Of a stretch of 64,000 nt of DNA, positions 18,602 to 28,219 are shown piece by piece (position 1 is the first letter of the stretch; the number at the start of each line of letters is the position of its first letter). The position numbers and the translations under genes are program-made. Under the pieces are notes generated by a model. The model was not told where the DNA came from. It did no database searches and saw only the letters and a program-made list of their open reading frames with translations. The DNA comes from Novosphingobium sp. CECT 9465 (GTDB lineage: Bacteria; Pseudomonadota; Alphaproteobacteria; Sphingomonadales; Sphingomonadaceae): contig NZ_CAKLBX010000003.1 of assembly GCF_920987055.1 (NCBI RefSeq), positions 124,001 through 188,000 of the forward strand, written 5' to 3'.

Positions 18602-19246
18602 ATGGGCGGTCAATTTTTATTGGCGCTAGGAAGCAAAAGTGGGTGCAAAGTGCTGATCGGGATTGTCATGGTGCTGCTCGTTGGCTCCTTGATATGCCAC
18701 GCTCTGAAGACGGGGCGAGCGCCGCTCGCATCTTCGCGTGTTCGGCGTCAGACCGCGCCAAAGCTATACTGGACGACCGTTCTGATCTGCGCCGTGCTTC
18801 TGGTGCTTGGCATGGTTTTGACGCTCGCTCCCATTCTGCAGAAGCACCGTGTTCCAGGTCCGACACCGGACCGTGAGGCTGAAATTTCCGTCGCGAGGCA
18901 AGGCGTGACCGGCTCAACAGGGAAGCAGCGTGCAGGCGGAGTGGTAGCGCCTGCGCAGGGCGATGATGTTGATCAGCGGTACGCCGAAATATCCGGCATC
19001 TGGAACGATGTTCCAGGTTGCGCGCCGGGTTCCGGGTCGTCGCTTCGCATATCAGCTGACGGTTTGGATTTTGGGCACAGCCATTTTCACGTCGAAGAGG
19101 TCAAAATTCGCGGCAATGACCTGCTCCTGCACGGTCACTACGTTACTCACCGCGGCATTGAGAACAGCAGTTTAACGGTCACGGTGATCGAGGGTACTCC
19201 ACCAAAGCTCAAGATCTCCGAGAAGTTGTATTTCAGTTGCTCCTAG
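18602..19246 (+). CDS. Unrecognised membrane protein
   Basis: About 214 aa from the ATG at 18602 (GGQFLLALGSKSG...). The frame is open from 18431, but the upstream part looks non-coding. Two strong membrane segments occur: residues ~18-32 (VLIGIVMVLLVGSLI) and ~55-78 (WTTVLICAVLLVLGMVLTLAP). A soluble domain follows with GIWNDVPGCAPGSGSSLRIS and a conserved-looking sheet pattern. It is convergent with the disrupted ATP-grasp gene. I do not recognise a family. Confidence 0.55.
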   Translation: MGGQFLLALGSKSGCKVLIGIVMVLLVGSLICHALKTGRAPLASSRVRRQTAPKLYWTTVLICAVLLVLGMVLTLAPILQKHRVPGPTPDREAEISVARQGVTGSTGKQRAGGVVAPAQGDDVDQRYAEISGIWNDVPGCAPGSGSSLRISADGLDFGHSHFHVEEVKIRGNDLLLHGHYVTHRGIENSSLTVTVIEGTPPKLKISEKLYFSCS

Positions 19247-19376
19247 GCGGTGACGGTGCGGCCGGATTTGCTAGCCGCAGTCAGGTTCCCGCCCTTGAAC
19301 GCCGTCGATCCCGGGTCATGTCAATCGATCATTTGGCCGCATTGGCTAAGAACTCTGCCCGCACGCTCATTCGGGG

Positions 19377-19548
19377 CTAAGGGCCAGAGTCGGTCACCTG
19401 CAAAACCGGGGCGAACCCGCCTCCCGGGGTGCGCATGTTGGTGGTTTGGCCCTGGTAGAGACGTGCTGCGTCCAGCAGCAGCTCGCCTGCATATGTGTAA
19501 AGTCGAATATCGGTCTTGAGAGCGATGCTCTCCCCCGCCACGGTCGCA
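19377..19548 (-). pseudogene. 3' end of an ATP-grasp-like gene split by IS66
   Basis: Read from the target duplication, this 172-base piece continues the frame of the gene truncated at 22664: after ...AAPTV-RN it gives [36 protein letters not shown] and [17 protein letters not shown], then TAG. The restored gene (22664-23799 plus 19377-19548) has 1308 bases, an exact 436 codons. DxRLY...[11 protein letters not shown] resembles the C-terminus of circularly permuted ATP-grasp-type proteins. Confidence 0.85.
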
Positions 19549-19556
19549 TTACGAAC
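19549..19556. repeat. 8-bp target-site duplication of the IS66 element (left copy)
   Basis: TTACGAAC at 19549-19556 is repeated exactly at 22664-22671 on the other side of the element. Eight bases is the expected length for the IS66 family. Confidence 0.93.
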
Positions 19557-19590
19557 GTAAGCGCCGACGGAAGGCGGCGTTGACGTAAGC

Positions 19591-20184
19591 CTATTTGGCC
19601 GTTCGTGGGCGCGGCGCCCATTTCTTTGCGAGCGCTGCTAAGCGGTTATGGATCGTATCGATGTCGGGCTGGGCATCGGGATCATGGTCGTCGCCCAGGG
19701 CTTCCAACGCCTCTTCATGGTATTCATGGGTCGGATCGGCCAGGGCTTCCAGCTTCTCGGCATAGCCCCAAGGCCCGCCTGAGTCCTCTGGCGGTCGCAT
19801 GCCGGTGGCTGCGAGCAGGCGAGGATAGCTGCCTTGGGGGTCCGCAGGCGCGATGCCCTGGATTTTGACGCTGTGCTCCCAGGCATCACCGAAGTCGTAT
19901 AGGTATCGGAAGGTCTTGCCCCGCATTCCCTCCAGAGCCTGACCCAAGGTCGTTTTGCGTGCATCGAGCGGACCGCCAAAGCCATATTCGGGATCCGGGA
20001 TGCCGAAGCCGGTACGGCCGAAGGTCAACTCCCACAGATGACTGTCCGTCCACGCCAATGCCGCCTGGAAGACGCTGTGAAGACGGTCAAGCCTGATACC
20101 CAGCGGCACTTCGATCATGCGGCTGACGGCCGGGGTCACGTCGTCCAGGGTGATTGTCATCCGCACGATGAAGGCGTTGCTCAA
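19591..20184 (-). CDS. pRiA4b ORF-3-family protein inside IS66
   Basis: 197 aa. The TTG start overlaps the tnpC stop (TTGA), so it is the fourth coupled gene of the element. Family features are [20 protein letters not shown] at the N-terminus, then [27 protein letters not shown] and [18 protein letters not shown]. The family is named after an Agrobacterium Ri-plasmid gene and has no firm function. The frame upstream of 20184 is tnpC shadow. Confidence 0.85.
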   Translation of the reverse strand: MSNAFIVRMTITLDDVTPAVSRMIEVPLGIRLDRLHSVFQAALAWTDSHLWELTFGRTGFGIPDPEYGFGGPLDARKTTLGQALEGMRGKTFRYLYDFGDAWEHSVKIQGIAPADPQGSYPRLLAATGMRPPEDSGGPWGYAEKLEALADPTHEYHEEALEALGDDHDPDAQPDIDTIHNRLAALAKKWAPRPRTAK

Positions 20185-21770
20185 GCAGCATACTCCAGGT
20201 TCTGGACCTCTCTCGCCGCCTGCCAGTGCCATTGCAGCAATTCGTCGATCCGGTTGATCGGGTGGTTGCCGATACGCGCGATAACGTCGGTAAACCAAGC
20301 TTCGGGTTCCACGCCGTTCAGGCGGCATGTTTCGACAAGCGAGTAAAACAGGGCCGAAGCATCTCCGCCCTTGGTCGAACCGACGAACATCCAGTTGCGC
20401 CGACCAAGTGCAATGCCGCGCAAGGCATTCTCGACCAGGTTGTTGCTGATCTCGAGCAGGCCATCGTCGCAATAGCGGATCATCGCCGCCCACCGGTTGA
20501 GCGGATAACGGCAAGCCTTCGCCAATGCGCTGTCCGAAGACAGCCCGCGCATCTGTGCTTCGAGCCAGGGCCGTAAGGCAGCCAGTTGCGGTGCGGCCAG
20601 CTGCTTGCGGACCCGCCGTCGTGCATCAGGTGGTGCGCCCTTGATGTCGCGCTCGATCGCGAACAGCTCGCCTATCCTCACGACGGCCTCGGCCGCGACC
20701 GGCGACGGGTTCTTTTCCAGAATGTCGGTAAACTTGCGCCGCGCATGTGCCCAGCAACCCACCTCGGTCACGTTGCGTGGGGCCTTCGTCTTCGGGTCGC
20801 GATACAGCGCGTTGTAGCCGGCATAGCCATCCGCTTGGAGATATCCCTGATACCCGGCGAGATGGGCTGCGGGATGCTCGCCGCCGCGGCCGGTGGTGAA
20901 GCGGAACGCCACAGCAGGCGGGCTCATGTCACCACTCGAACGACCATCGCGCAGATACACCCAGAAGTAGGCTGTGTGGCTGCCGTTCTCACCCATGAGC
21001 AATGTAACCGGGGTCTCGTCACCATGGATCTTGGGAGCCTGGAGGACGTAGGCGAGCAAGCGTTCTGCGAGCGGGGCCATCAACCAAGCCAGCTTGCGGG
21101 ACCAACGCCCCATTACATCGCGATCAATGTCCACGCCCTGGCGCCGCAAGATCACCGACTGGCGGTGCCAGGGTTGATGATCCACGAAGCGGCTGACGAC
21201 CAGATGCGCAAGCAGCGCGCTGCTCGCCATGACCTTGGGCAACGGCAGATCGATGGCGGGAGTCTGTCGGATCGTCTCGCAGGCCCGGTAGGCGATACGA
21301 GGACGAACATGGCGCAGGACGCGGAAGCGGGCCGGCACATAATCCAGAACTTCGGTGACGTCTTCGCAGATGACAGTTTCCATGCCACCGCAGCCACAGG
21401 GCTCTGGGCGATGTTCCGTCGTCAGGCGCGGGACGTGCGCCGGGATCGGCATCCGGGCTCCAGCCTTGCGTGCCGATTTCAGCTTTGACGCTGCGGCTAC
21501 GTCGTCATTGGCCGGCTCCGGGGCCTCGACCTCGTCGAACATCAGGCGCAGTTGCGCGATATCCATCTTTTCGGAGCTGCGACCGAACTGGACGCGCAGC
21601 AGTCGGGCAAGGCGATGCTCCAGCTTTTCGATCGTCAGGCTTTGGGTCTTGACGGTATGCTTTGCCGCCTTCAGCTCGGTCCGCTCTACCTTCATGGCTT
21701 CGGCCATCTCCCGCAGCATTTTCTGCAGGAGAACCGGGTCTGTGGGAAGGCGATCAAGGTCGAACCGCAT
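20181..21770 (-). CDS. tnpC: IS66-family transposase TnpC
   Basis: 529 aa, normal length. The N-terminal leucine-zipper-like and SSEKMD region (LEHRLARLLRVQFGRSSEK) is followed by a zinc-binding segment (EPCGCGGMETVICEDVTEVL) and the DDE domain: KIHGDETPVTLL, LQADGYAGYNALY, GCWAHARRKF and the final SNNLVENALRGIALGRRNWMF with the catalytic Glu. It looks intact. Confidence 0.95.
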   Translation of the reverse strand: MRFDLDRLPTDPVLLQKMLREMAEAMKVERTELKAAKHTVKTQSLTIEKLEHRLARLLRVQFGRSSEKMDIAQLRLMFDEVEAPEPANDDVAAASKLKSARKAGARMPIPAHVPRLTTEHRPEPCGCGGMETVICEDVTEVLDYVPARFRVLRHVRPRIAYRACETIRQTPAIDLPLPKVMASSALLAHLVVSRFVDHQPWHRQSVILRRQGVDIDRDVMGRWSRKLAWLMAPLAERLLAYVLQAPKIHGDETPVTLLMGENGSHTAYFWVYLRDGRSSGDMSPPAVAFRFTTGRGGEHPAAHLAGYQGYLQADGYAGYNALYRDPKTKAPRNVTEVGCWAHARRKFTDILEKNPSPVAAEAVVRIGELFAIERDIKGAPPDARRRVRKQLAAPQLAALRPWLEAQMRGLSSDSALAKACRYPLNRWAAMIRYCDDGLLEISNNLVENALRGIALGRRNWMFVGSTKGGDASALFYSLVETCRLNGVEPEAWFTDVIARIGNHPINRIDELLQWHWQAAREVQNLEYAA

Positions 21771-21838
21771 GCCCGGAACTATAGCGAAAATGCCTTCCCG
21801 ATCCTACCTAAAACCGCAGTTTTCCGTGACTTTTTCGC

Positions 21839-22198
21839 TCATGCAAGTGTCGGGACGGGCACCTCGTCGTGAATGATCGCCTGCCTCCAATCGAGGCCTT
21901 CAATCAACATCGCCAACTGCGCGCCCGACAGCCGAGCTGCCGCTCCATCCTGGGTTCGCGGCCACACGAACTTTCCACGCTCGAGACGTTTCGCGTACAG
22001 GCAAAGCCCCGACCCGTCCCAGACCAGCGCCTTCAACCTGTCACCTCTTTTCCCGCGGAACAGGAATACTGCACCAGAGAATGGATCAAGCTGCAGGATA
22101 TTACGAACCTGGGCCGACAGCCCGTCGAAGCCTTTGCGCATGTCGCACGGCGCCAGTGACAGATAGATCTTGGCCGATGGCGGCAGCGCCAGACTCAA
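21839..22198 (-). CDS. tnpB: IS66 accessory protein TnpB
   Basis: 119 aa with the family motifs IYLSLAPCDMRKGFDGLSAQV, FLFRGKRGDRLKALVWDGSG and LYAKRLERGKFVWP. It is required for IS66 transposition; the mechanism is not settled. Its start overlaps the tnpA stop by ATGA, and tnpC starts 68 bases downstream. Confidence 0.95.
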   Translation of the reverse strand: MSLALPPSAKIYLSLAPCDMRKGFDGLSAQVRNILQLDPFSGAVFLFRGKRGDRLKALVWDGSGLCLYAKRLERGKFVWPRTQDGAAARLSGAQLAMLIEGLDWRQAIIHDEVPVPTLA

Positions 22199-22602
22199 CG
22201 CTCAAGCTCCCCGACAATCTCGAGGACCAGCTTCAGCGCCTCCCGGTCAACCAGCCTGTCCACCGAAACGGTGAACCCTCCGCCCCGCTGAATATCGATC
22301 CGGCCAGCTTCGGTGAGCTTGCCCGCGGGCTCGGGCTTCACCAGTTCAACGGGAACAAAACCCGCCATCGCCCCGCGCAGCAGTTGCTTGCGCCATGTAT
22401 AGAGCTGGCCTGTTCCGATCCCATGACGACGCGCAACCGCCGCCACTATGACGCCGGGCTGCGTCGTCTCCTTCAGGATCGCGAGCTTTTCCTCGTCGCT
22501 CCAATGCCGCCGTCGCTCGACACGCACGACCGCTCCACCATCCTGACGAGCGCCCATACGAGGCTCGTTTGACTGCTCAATATCCACTCGCAAGGCCTCC
22601 AT
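22195..22602 (-). CDS. tnpA: IS66 accessory protein TnpA (HTH)
   Basis: About 135 aa from ATG 22600-22602. The helix-turn-helix region is RRHWSDEEKLAILKETTQPG then AAVARRHGIGTGQLYTWRKQLL, typical of IS66/IS3-type N-terminal DNA-binding proteins. The C-terminal part (FVPVELVKPEP...) ends GELER. First gene of the IS66 operon, about 60 bases from the element end. An open frame continues to 22653, into the inverted repeat. Confidence 0.9.
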   Translation of the reverse strand: MEALRVDIEQSNEPRMGARQDGGAVVRVERRRHWSDEEKLAILKETTQPGVIVAAVARRHGIGTGQLYTWRKQLLRGAMAGFVPVELVKPEPAGKLTEAGRIDIQRGGGFTVSVDRLVDREALKLVLEIVGELER

Positions 22603-22663
22603 CTGCCCCGCGAAATTCACGCCAACCCCATTCCGCACAAGGCCGGGTTCCATCGGCGCTTAC

Positions 22664-22671
22664 TTACGAAC
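22664..22671. repeat. 8-bp target-site duplication of the IS66 element (right copy)
   Basis: TTACGAAC, identical to 19549-19556; it lies inside the reading frame of the split gene. Confidence 0.93.
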
Positions 22672-23799
22672 AGTGGGCGCGGCGAAGGTCTGCGCGACAT
22701 ATTCGCCGCTGACAATCTCGTCCCACACCCGCCGCGTGACTTTGTCACCTCGATATGCCGCCTTGCTGCCGTGGCCGCGCGCCGGTTTGAAAAACAGGTT
22801 CCGTCGTTCTCGCCAAAGATCCTCGCTGTTCGCGCGAGTGACGACAACAGTCTGCGGCAGGCCGTTTCGCAGAACGGCCCGATATGCAGCCGGTAGACCC
22901 CAATCTTCAAGCCGGGCATCATCCGAGAGCAGTGAAAGGTTGCGCTTGTCGGCCAAAAGCGCGTGCACGTGGGGTGACGGCGTCACGACCACTGCACCCT
23001 GAAGGTAGGCGGCCTTCAGCGCGGCATGTCGCGGCTCGTCAAGCGAGAAGTCGACCAATCGGTTGTAGACCAGATCGATCACCTGCCCCTCAGCCGTGAG
23101 TTTCTGTCCATCGTAGACCATCTGCGCAGGGTCAACGATGACTGCCCGAATGCCCTGTTTCTCGAGCAAATCCTGCGCCAGCTGGAACTCCGGGTAGAGA
23201 TGCTGCTTCTCGGGCATATCGTCGACAATTGCGATCAGCGCGGGTCGACCCTTGCTTCGGTGCCGCTGCCATTCGGCGACAAACATGCGCGCCACGCGCT
23301 CGGCGAAATCACTTTCGGTTGGGGCACGAACGGCAAATCGGTCCTCCGGACAGCAGGCACGCTGTGCGCCAGCCAGAAGCGCATTGAGGAAGGCCCCGCC
23401 AGCATTCGTGTTCACTTCAATCAGCTTGGGGCCGTCGGAAGCGAGGTGAAAGTCATAGCCCATGAATGCCCCAAGCGGGCCGAAGTCCTGCCTTGCCGAA
23501 AGCGGCGCATAGGCCAGCGCTGCCGCACGATAAGCCGGCAATCGCGCCGCCTCTTCGACGGCACCAACAATCAGCATCATTTGGGCCAGCATTTCCGATG
23601 GCACGAACACAGGAACATTCGAAAACAACGTCGGATGCGACGCGCCCAGGCGCGCCGCGAAGCCCTCGCTCCGGACTGCCCTGTCCAGGGCATCTGCCAG
23701 TTCCCTGCGATCGAGCGAGATGCAGAAGCAACCCAAGTTGAGCTGCTCTGCCACCGATTGGGGTGGAACCGGCAGGCCGTCAGGTGGGATCGCCCGCAC
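22664..23799 (-). pseudogene. 5' part of an ATP-grasp-like gene split by IS66
   Basis: The remaining 5' part codes for ~378 residues and then runs into a TAA formed by the IS66 end. Recognisable pieces are GAFMGYDFHLASDGPKLIEV then NTNAGGAFLNALL, LIAIVDDMPEKQHLYPEFQL, and NLFFKPARGHGSKAAYRGDK, an ATP-grasp-like core with Lys and Gly-rich loop. The last 57 codons are at 19377-19548. Intact length would be 435 aa. It lies 98 bases downstream of the cueR stop, same strand. Substrate unknown. Confidence 0.85.
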
Positions 23800-23896
23800 G
23801 TCATTCCTTTCAGGCTCGAATCTGTGACTGGATCCGCCAGACCGGCGTGAACGTGAGGTGAGGGATCTCCTGCGAGACGTCTGTCAGGTTATCCTT

Positions 23897-24307
23897 CTAC
23901 ACGGCCTTGCGACGGGCTTCATCCTGCGCGATGCCATTGATGATCGGACACTCGGGCCGTGAATCGCCTGAACATTGTTCGGCCAGATCCAGCAAAGTGG
24001 CGCGCATCTGTTCGAGTTGCAGCGCCTTGCCATGAAGCAGTGCTGCTCGCGCCAGCGCCAGGGCTTTGACATCTGCGCTCGACCGGTTACGGTCGCCCCA
24101 TAACGAAAGCAGTTCCCGTATTTCCTCGATCGGAAACCCGAGATCGCGCGCATTAGCAATGAACCGCAGACGATGGACGTCGTCAGGCGAATAATCCCGG
24201 AAAGTGCCGTTGCGCCGTGGTGGTGCGGGGATGAGGCCGATTTTCTCGTAATGCCGGATCATGCGCTGCGATACGCCCGATCCCTCGGCTACCTGACCGA
24301 TGTTCAT
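23897..24307 (-). CDS. cueR: CueR-type Cu(I)-responsive MerR regulator
   Basis: 136 aa. The DNA-binding domain is [20 protein letters not shown] and EKIGLIPAPPRRNGTFRDYS. The C-terminal metal loop is CSGDSRPECPI, two Cys eight residues apart, as in CueR (Cys112/Cys120) for linear Cu(I)/Ag(I) binding; Ser replacing the Cys of divalent-metal sensors cannot be checked without alignment. It overlaps the SRPBCC stop by ATGA in the copA-SRPBCC-cueR operon and should act at the promoter at 27190-27216. Confidence 0.9.
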   Translation of the reverse strand: MNIGQVAEGSGVSQRMIRHYEKIGLIPAPPRRNGTFRDYSPDDVHRLRFIANARDLGFPIEEIRELLSLWGDRNRSSADVKALALARAALLHGKALQLEQMRATLLDLAEQCSGDSRPECPIINGIAQDEARRKAV

Positions 24308-24801
24308 GGCCTACCTGCTTGTCGATGTTGGATTTCCCGCACCATATTATTGACGCACCAACGGGCAAACATGCCCCCAAATGCGCGCGCCAGCCAACGC
24401 GCCAAGCCGGGTTCTGGCAGCGCATAGTCGATCCAGACAAGGAGGAGATTCCCGGCGCCGAATGGGGTGATTGCAAATCCCATCCGGTAAGCTTGTATGA
24501 CGACAAGCTGCGGCATACCGATGGTCGCCCAGACCTTGCGCGTTGGCGGCACGCGAGCCTCGACGACTTCCTCAGCCGCTATGGTCAATCCGAAGGCCGT
24601 TCCGGCAAGCCGGATCACAGAGCCCGTAGCCTTTCCACCCAGAGCGTCAAGCTCGCACCGCATGGAGCCGCCGCCCATCATCAGCGAAGGGCCGCCCATA
24701 TGCTTGGTCATCAAGTTCGGCTCGTCGGCCATCGCGAAGATGCTTTCCGCCGAGCGGGCGATTGTCGCGCTCGCCTCGTAGTGAAGCGGCAAATCAGTCA
24801 T
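24304..24801 (-). CDS. SRPBCC-family (START-like) protein
   Basis: 165 aa. It has the SRPBCC opening ([20 protein letters not shown]) and conserved body with [39 protein letters not shown] and [20 protein letters not shown]. The fold binds hydrophobic ligands; no catalytic residue is known for this subgroup. Start overlaps the copA stop, stop overlaps the cueR start, so it is locked into the copper operon. Specific role unknown; the Met-rich [10 protein letters not shown] loop is of note. Confidence 0.75.
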   Translation of the reverse strand: MTDLPLHYEASATIARSAESIFAMADEPNLMTKHMGGPSLMMGGGSMRCELDALGGKATGSVIRLAGTAFGLTIAAEEVVEARVPPTRKVWATIGMPQLVVIQAYRMGFAITPFGAGNLLLVWIDYALPEPGLARWLARAFGGMFARWCVNNMVREIQHRQAGRP

Positions 24802-27161
24802 AGCCGGACAATCCGCAGGCGCAGGGCATTGCTAATGACGCTGACCGAGGACAGGGCCATGGCAGCCGCTGCAATGGCGGGCGAAAGCATCCAGCCAAAT
24901 GCCGGGTACAGCGCGCCTGCCGCAATCGGGATACCCGCCACGTTATACGCGAACGCGAAGACCAGATTCTGGCGGATGTTGCGCATGACGGCCCGCGACA
25001 GCCGCCGCGCCCGCACGATGCCGCCCAGATCGCCCTGCAGCAAGGTCACGCCCGCACTTTCGATAGCGACATCGGCGCCCGCACCCATGGCGATCCCAAC
25101 CTCTGCCGCAGCGAGGGCTGGTGCATCGTTGACGCCGTCGCCGGCCATGGCGACGCTGCGGCCTTCGGCGCGCAGCTTCTGGACGACGCTGGCCTTGTCC
25201 TCGGGCAGCACCTCGGCCTCGACATCATCAATTCCCAGACGGGCTGCAACCGCGAGCGCCGTGGTGCGATTGTCACCAGTCATCATGACGATGCGGATGC
25301 CATCGGCTTTAAGGTCGCGGATAGCCTGGGCAGATGTTTCCTTGATCGGATCGGAAATCCCCAGGAGCCCTGCCAGTTTGCCATCGACACTGGCGAAGAT
25401 CGCGGTCGCACCTTCGGCGCGCATCGCTTCGGCGTCGGCGTTGAGCTGAGCCGTGTCGATCTTCTGCTCGGCCATGAAACGCGGGCCGCCAAGGAGGACA
25501 TGCTTGCCCGACACTGTACCTGTCACGCCGCGCCCCACCGGAGAATCGAAATCGCTGGCCTGTTTTAGTTCGAGCTTGCGGTCCTGCGCAGCGCGCAGGA
25601 TGGCATCCGCCAGCGGGTGTTCGCTTCCCCGCTCCAGGCTGGCGGCCAGGCGAAGGATCTCGTTTTCCTCCCAGCCACTGACAGTGCGGATACCGGTCAC
25701 AGCGGGCCGTCCCTCGGTCAGCGTTCCGGTCTTGTCGACGACGAGCGTGTCGATCTTCTCGAAGCGCTCGAGGGCCTCGGCATTCTTGATCAACACGCCC
25801 GCTTGCGCGCCGCGCCCGACACCGACCATGATCGACATGGGGGTGGCGAGGCCAAGAGCGCAGGGGCAGGCGATGATCAGCACCGAGACCGCAGCGACCA
25901 GGGCATAGGTCAGGCGCGGGTCCGGCCCGAATAGCGCCCAGGCGGCAGCGGCAACAAGCGCGACCGCAATAACTACAGGGACGAACCAGCCAGAGACCTG
26001 GTCCGCCATGCGCTGGATCGGCGCGCGGCTGCGCTGCGCCTCTGCCACCATCTGGACGATCCGCGAGAGCAGCGTCTCACTTCCAACCTTCTCGGCCACC
26101 ATGACGAAACTACCGGTCTTGTTGAGCGAGCCAGCGATGACCTTGGCGCCGGCTTCCTTGGTCACCGGCATCGACTCGCCGGTGACCAGCGATTCATCGA
26201 TCGAGACCCGCCCCTCGGCTATGACGCCATCGACAGGCACCTTTTCGCCGGGACGAACCCGAAGGTGATCACCGACAACGATCAGGTCGAGCGTGACTTC
26301 TTCGTCCTGCCCATCCGCGGTGATGCGCCGCGCAGTCTTAGGCGCCAGATCGAGCAACGCCTTGATCGCGCCTGAGGTGCGCTCTCGCGCCCGAAGTTCC
26401 AGAACCTGTCCCAACAGGACGAGCACGGTGATCACGGCGGCCGCTTCGAAATAGACCGGAACGGTGCCCATCGTGTCGCGAAAGGCCGGGGGAAACAACG
26501 ACGGCGCGAAATGTGCGACGAGGCTGTAGAGATAGGCGACGCCCACGCCCATGGCGATCAGCGTGAACATATTGAGGTGGCGCGACTTGATCGAGGCCCA
26601 TCCGCGCACGAAGAACGGCCAGCCAGCCCACAACACGACCGGTGTTGCGAGCCCAAACTGGATCCAGTTCGATGTCTGCTTGCCAACGAACATCATGAGC
26701 CCGGTCAGGTGACCGCCCATCTCGAGCGCGAAAACGGGTAGGGTCAGGACGAGTGCAATCCAGAAGCGCCGGGTCATGTCGGTGAGTTCTGCACTGGGTC
26801 CGGTATCGAGCGTAACGGTCGCAGGCTCCAGGGCCATGCCGCAGATCGGGCACGAGCCCGGCCCGAGTTGCCGTACCTCCGGATGCATCGGACAGGTGTA
26901 GATGACGTCGTTCGCCCCTGCTGGCGGCGGTGCAGCCACCTTGGAGAGGTACAGATCGGGGTTGGCGACAAACTTGGTGCGGCAGCCAGCGCTGCAGAAA
27001 TGGTAGTCCTGACCATGATGAGCAGCATGGTGTTCGGTCGCCGACGGATCGACTTTCATCCCGCAAACCGGGTCGATCGTGGCCGGACTGCCGGCCTTTT
27101 TCGCCGCACCACTGCAGCAGGCGCCATCATGGTCATGCGCCTTGTGATCAGTCGATGTCAT
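24798..27161 (-). CDS. copA: Cu(I)-exporting P1B-type ATPase with YHS and metal-binding domains
   Basis: 787 aa. A His-rich start and Cys pair (CC at 15-16), then a YHS domain (~29-68: [11 protein letters not shown]...[10 protein letters not shown]), a heavy-metal-binding motif YTCPMHPEV...[10 protein letters not shown] (~88-113), membrane helices, TGES (~327-330), the CPC ion site (432-434), DKTGT (phosphorylated Asp 476), SEHPLA (~521) and GDGVNDAPA. There is no classical N-terminal HMA domain. It pumps Cu(I) from cytosol to periplasm. GAGGAG precedes the ATG and a MerR-type promoter lies just upstream. Confidence 0.95.
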   Translation of the reverse strand: MTSTDHKAHDHDGACCSGAAKKAGSPATIDPVCGMKVDPSATEHHAAHHGQDYHFCSAGCRTKFVANPDLYLSKVAAPPPAGANDVIYTCPMHPEVRQLGPGSCPICGMALEPATVTLDTGPSAELTDMTRRFWIALVLTLPVFALEMGGHLTGLMMFVGKQTSNWIQFGLATPVVLWAGWPFFVRGWASIKSRHLNMFTLIAMGVGVAYLYSLVAHFAPSLFPPAFRDTMGTVPVYFEAAAVITVLVLLGQVLELRARERTSGAIKALLDLAPKTARRITADGQDEEVTLDLIVVGDHLRVRPGEKVPVDGVIAEGRVSIDESLVTGESMPVTKEAGAKVIAGSLNKTGSFVMVAEKVGSETLLSRIVQMVAEAQRSRAPIQRMADQVSGWFVPVVIAVALVAAAAWALFGPDPRLTYALVAAVSVLIIACPCALGLATPMSIMVGVGRGAQAGVLIKNAEALERFEKIDTLVVDKTGTLTEGRPAVTGIRTVSGWEENEILRLAASLERGSEHPLADAILRAAQDRKLELKQASDFDSPVGRGVTGTVSGKHVLLGGPRFMAEQKIDTAQLNADAEAMRAEGATAIFASVDGKLAGLLGISDPIKETSAQAIRDLKADGIRIVMMTGDNRTTALAVAARLGIDDVEAEVLPEDKASVVQKLRAEGRSVAMAGDGVNDAPALAAAEVGIAMGAGADVAIESAGVTLLQGDLGGIVRARRLSRAVMRNIRQNLVFAFAYNVAGIPIAAGALYPAFGWMLSPAIAAAAMALSSVSVISNALRLRIVRL

Positions 27162-27189
27162 ATCGATTCTCCTCTAACGCATCATCATA

Positions 27190-27216
27190 TGGGGTCTGAC
27201 ATCATGTCAGGGTCAA
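27190..27216 (-). promoter_or_regulatory. MerR/CueR-type promoter for copA-SRPBCC-cueR
   Basis: On the minus strand TTGACC (complement at 27211-27216) is followed after 19 bases by CATATG. The spacer holds the perfect palindrome CTGACAT-G-ATGTCAG (27196-27210). A long 19-base spacer with centred dyad is the hallmark of MerR-family activated promoters. The start codon of copA is about 28 bases downstream of the -10. Confidence 0.78.
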
Positions 27217-27250
27217 GCGTTCATTTTATACAGGCCAACGGACTGGCATC

Positions 27251-27901
27251 TCACCTGGCGCTTTCACTATGCCATCTGGGGAAGAAGCCACCGGTTTGCG
27301 CCATATAGTCACGATAGGCATCGCCGAATTCCGCAATCGCAGCTTGCTCTTCATGGCGCGCTAGGCGGACGTACATCACCACCAGAACCGGATACATCAC
27401 AACCGTCAGCAGCGTTGGCCATTGTAGCAGGAAACCGGTCAGGACCATGATGAAGCCGACATATTGCGGGTGTCGCAGACGTTCGTAGATACCGGTTGTC
27501 GCCATGGCGCGATTCTGCTGGGCGGCATGGAGGACGGCCCAGCCTGCAGAAATTAGCCAGAAGCCGGCACCGATCAGGACGAAGCTTGCCATGTGGAAGG
27601 GGCCAAAGTGCGGGTTGACCCGCCATCCGAACATCATTTCGAGCAGATGGCCTGCGTCGTGACTGAACCAATTGACGCCAGGATAATGCGACTGCAGCCA
27701 GCCCGAGAAGAGATAAATGGTGAGCGGAAAGCCATACATTTCGGCAAAGAGCGCAACGAGAAACGCACTGAATGCGCTGAAGCTGCGCCAGTCCCGCGCC
27801 GACTGCGGTTTGAAGAAGCTCAGGGCAAACAGGATGAAGATCGCCGCGTTGACGAAGGCGAGGCCCCACAGGCCGAAGCCCTGCATGTCATGCGTTCCCA
27901 T
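27251..27901 (-). CDS. Isoprenylcysteine carboxylmethyltransferase-like membrane methyltransferase
   Basis: About 216 aa from ATG 27899-27901, with about five membrane helices. The ICMT/PEMT-type cofactor-binding motif is RHPQYVGFIMVLTGFLLQWP near residue 150, followed by EEQAAIAEFGDAYRDYM, where EE and the spacing to FG-Y-Y match SAM-binding ICMT-like enzymes. The substrate in bacteria is generally unknown. The start overlaps the DUF2933 gene by 14 bases. Similar genes are often seen next to copper genes. Confidence 0.78.
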   Translation of the reverse strand: MGTHDMQGFGLWGLAFVNAAIFILFALSFFKPQSARDWRSFSAFSAFLVALFAEMYGFPLTIYLFSGWLQSHYPGVNWFSHDAGHLLEMMFGWRVNPHFGPFHMASFVLIGAGFWLISAGWAVLHAAQQNRAMATTGIYERLRHPQYVGFIMVLTGFLLQWPTLLTVVMYPVLVVMYVRLARHEEQAAIAEFGDAYRDYMAQTGGFFPRWHSESAR

Positions 27902-28151
27902 TGTCGCCTCCCTTTTCCGGCGTTGATTCTGACGCAGGCGGCACGGCATGGGTGCGACCGTGATTATGGCCGTGATGCATGAAGAGATGCATGATCGGGC
28001 AGGATAGGAAGAGGAGCAGTGGCAGTGCGGTCAGGACATGAGCTGCATGCTCCGTCATTAGGTAATAGCCTGCGACGACTGCGAATCCGATAAAGACCAC
28101 TTTTGCCCCGGTCGGCATTCTTGTCCTGCAATGATATTGAGCGTCCGGCAT
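27888..28151 (-). CDS. DUF2933-type small membrane protein
   Basis: 87 aa. One or two membrane segments (KVVFIGFAVVAGYYLMTEHA; ALPLLLFLSCPIMHLFMHHG) end in a His-rich HLFMHHGHNHGRTH tail. The CPIMHLFMHHGHNH pattern is typical of DUF2933 proteins, which recur in metal-resistance operons. Translation may start at the internal Met of MPTGAKVVF. Possible Cu or Zn binding by the His/Met cluster; function unknown. Confidence 0.75.
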   Translation of the reverse strand: MPDAQYHCRTRMPTGAKVVFIGFAVVAGYYLMTEHAAHVLTALPLLLFLSCPIMHLFMHHGHNHGRTHAVPPASESTPEKGGDNGNA

Positions 28152-28219
28152 ATATTATTCCTCCTGCTCCGCTGCCGATTATTTAAAAACAATCGAGATG
28201 GCCGTACGCAATTCAATAA

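Larger units (their letters stand above)
19557..22663. mobile_element. IS66-family insertion sequence, 3107 bp, four genes
   Basis: The ends are inverted repeats beginning GTAAGCGCCGA, followed by CGGAAGGCGGC on the left and TGGAACCCGGC on the right. It carries tnpA, tnpB, tnpC and a fourth gene of the pRiA4b ORF-3 family, all on the minus strand. Exact 8-bp duplications flank it and the interrupted gene can be rebuilt without loss, so the insertion is recent and precise. Confidence 0.95.
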
